NCBI GenBank assembly: GCA_027004315.1
Contig: JALTHV010000151.1
Location: 1-5,742 of the forward strand
From: Deltaproteobacteria bacterium
Lineage (GTDB): Bacteria; Desulfobacterota; Dissulfuribacteria; Dissulfuribacterales; UBA3076
DNA: 5,742 nt
Reading direction: 5' to 3'
The position numbers and the translations under genes are program-made. Positions 5,731 to 5,742 of this stretch are shown here, piece after piece (position 1 is the stretch's first letter; every line of letters begins with the position of its first letter). A model generated the notes under the pieces. It was not told the origin of the DNA. It saw only the letters and a program-made list of their open reading frames with translations, and ran no database searches.

Positions 5731-5742
5731 AATACCGCATCT

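Larger units (their letters stand above)
5368..5742. other. Region after nrdG, no convincing gene
   Basis: Both strands stay open for a while: minus 5740-5330 (136 codons, running 38 bases into the nrdG end) and plus 5364-5582. Neither has a clear ribosome binding site or a family I recognise. The minus frame reads rather protein-like in the middle (LEPLDIPRFRAAQIQLCRAL and LRNGKRLLYDVG), but it begins inside the dispersed repeat at 5702-5730 and ends across the poly-C run, so it may be a gene relic or part of a repeated element. No regular terminator follows nrdG; a run of seven T (5409-5415) has only a poor short stem before it. Confidence 0.4.

Overview
The window looks like bacterial chromosome, most likely from a Desulfobacterota (deltaproteobacterial) or similar anaerobic lineage. 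That placement is an inference from three things: the style of the PurF, NrdD and NrdG proteins, a response-regulator/PAS/histidine-kinase fusion, and intergenic repeats of kinds I remember from such genomes. No rRNA, tRNA, CRISPR array or phage gene is visible.

Layout from left to right. (1) Positions 1-220, minus strand: the first 73 codons of purF (amidophosphoribosyltransferase), with a near-perfect Shine-Dalgarno; the gene runs off the left edge. (2) 221-542: intergenic, with a weak purF promoter candidate and a palindromic MITE-like repeat (about 364-506) built around CGCAAAGGCGCAAAGG. (3) 543-1997, minus strand: a 484-residue REC-PAS-histidine kinase without a transmembrane segment or DNA-binding domain. 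(4) 1998-2590: a long divergent intergenic region. It holds a 204-bp nested palindrome (2102-2305) flanked by an exact 8-bp duplication (AAATGATC), which I read as a non-autonomous IS66-type insertion, and then a promoter and two NrdR-box-like sites. (5) 2591-4759, plus strand: nrdD, the anaerobic (class III, glycyl radical) ribonucleotide reductase, with an ATP-cone and a C-terminal zinc/glycyl-radical domain. (6) 4762-5367, plus strand: nrdG, its radical-SAM activase, two bases after the nrdD stop. (7) 5368-5742: no convincing gene; a run of nine C, overlapping doubtful open frames on both strands, and a dispersed palindromic repeat at the right edge.

How the parts work together. nrdD and nrdG form a compact operon for oxygen-independent deoxyribonucleotide synthesis. 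NrdG uses S-adenosylmethionine and a [4Fe-4S] cluster to place a radical on a glycine near the NrdD C-terminus. The two palindromic sites ahead of nrdD suggest repression by NrdR when dATP/ATP is high, in addition to allosteric control through the ATP-cone. The kinase is transcribed the other way and appears to be an orphan soluble signalling protein; nothing here links it to nucleotide metabolism.

No wholly new system is evident. The most informative observation is the small palindromic element. Removing it with one copy of its target duplication restores an uninterrupted 14-bp imperfect tandem repeat, which strongly supports a real insertion event.
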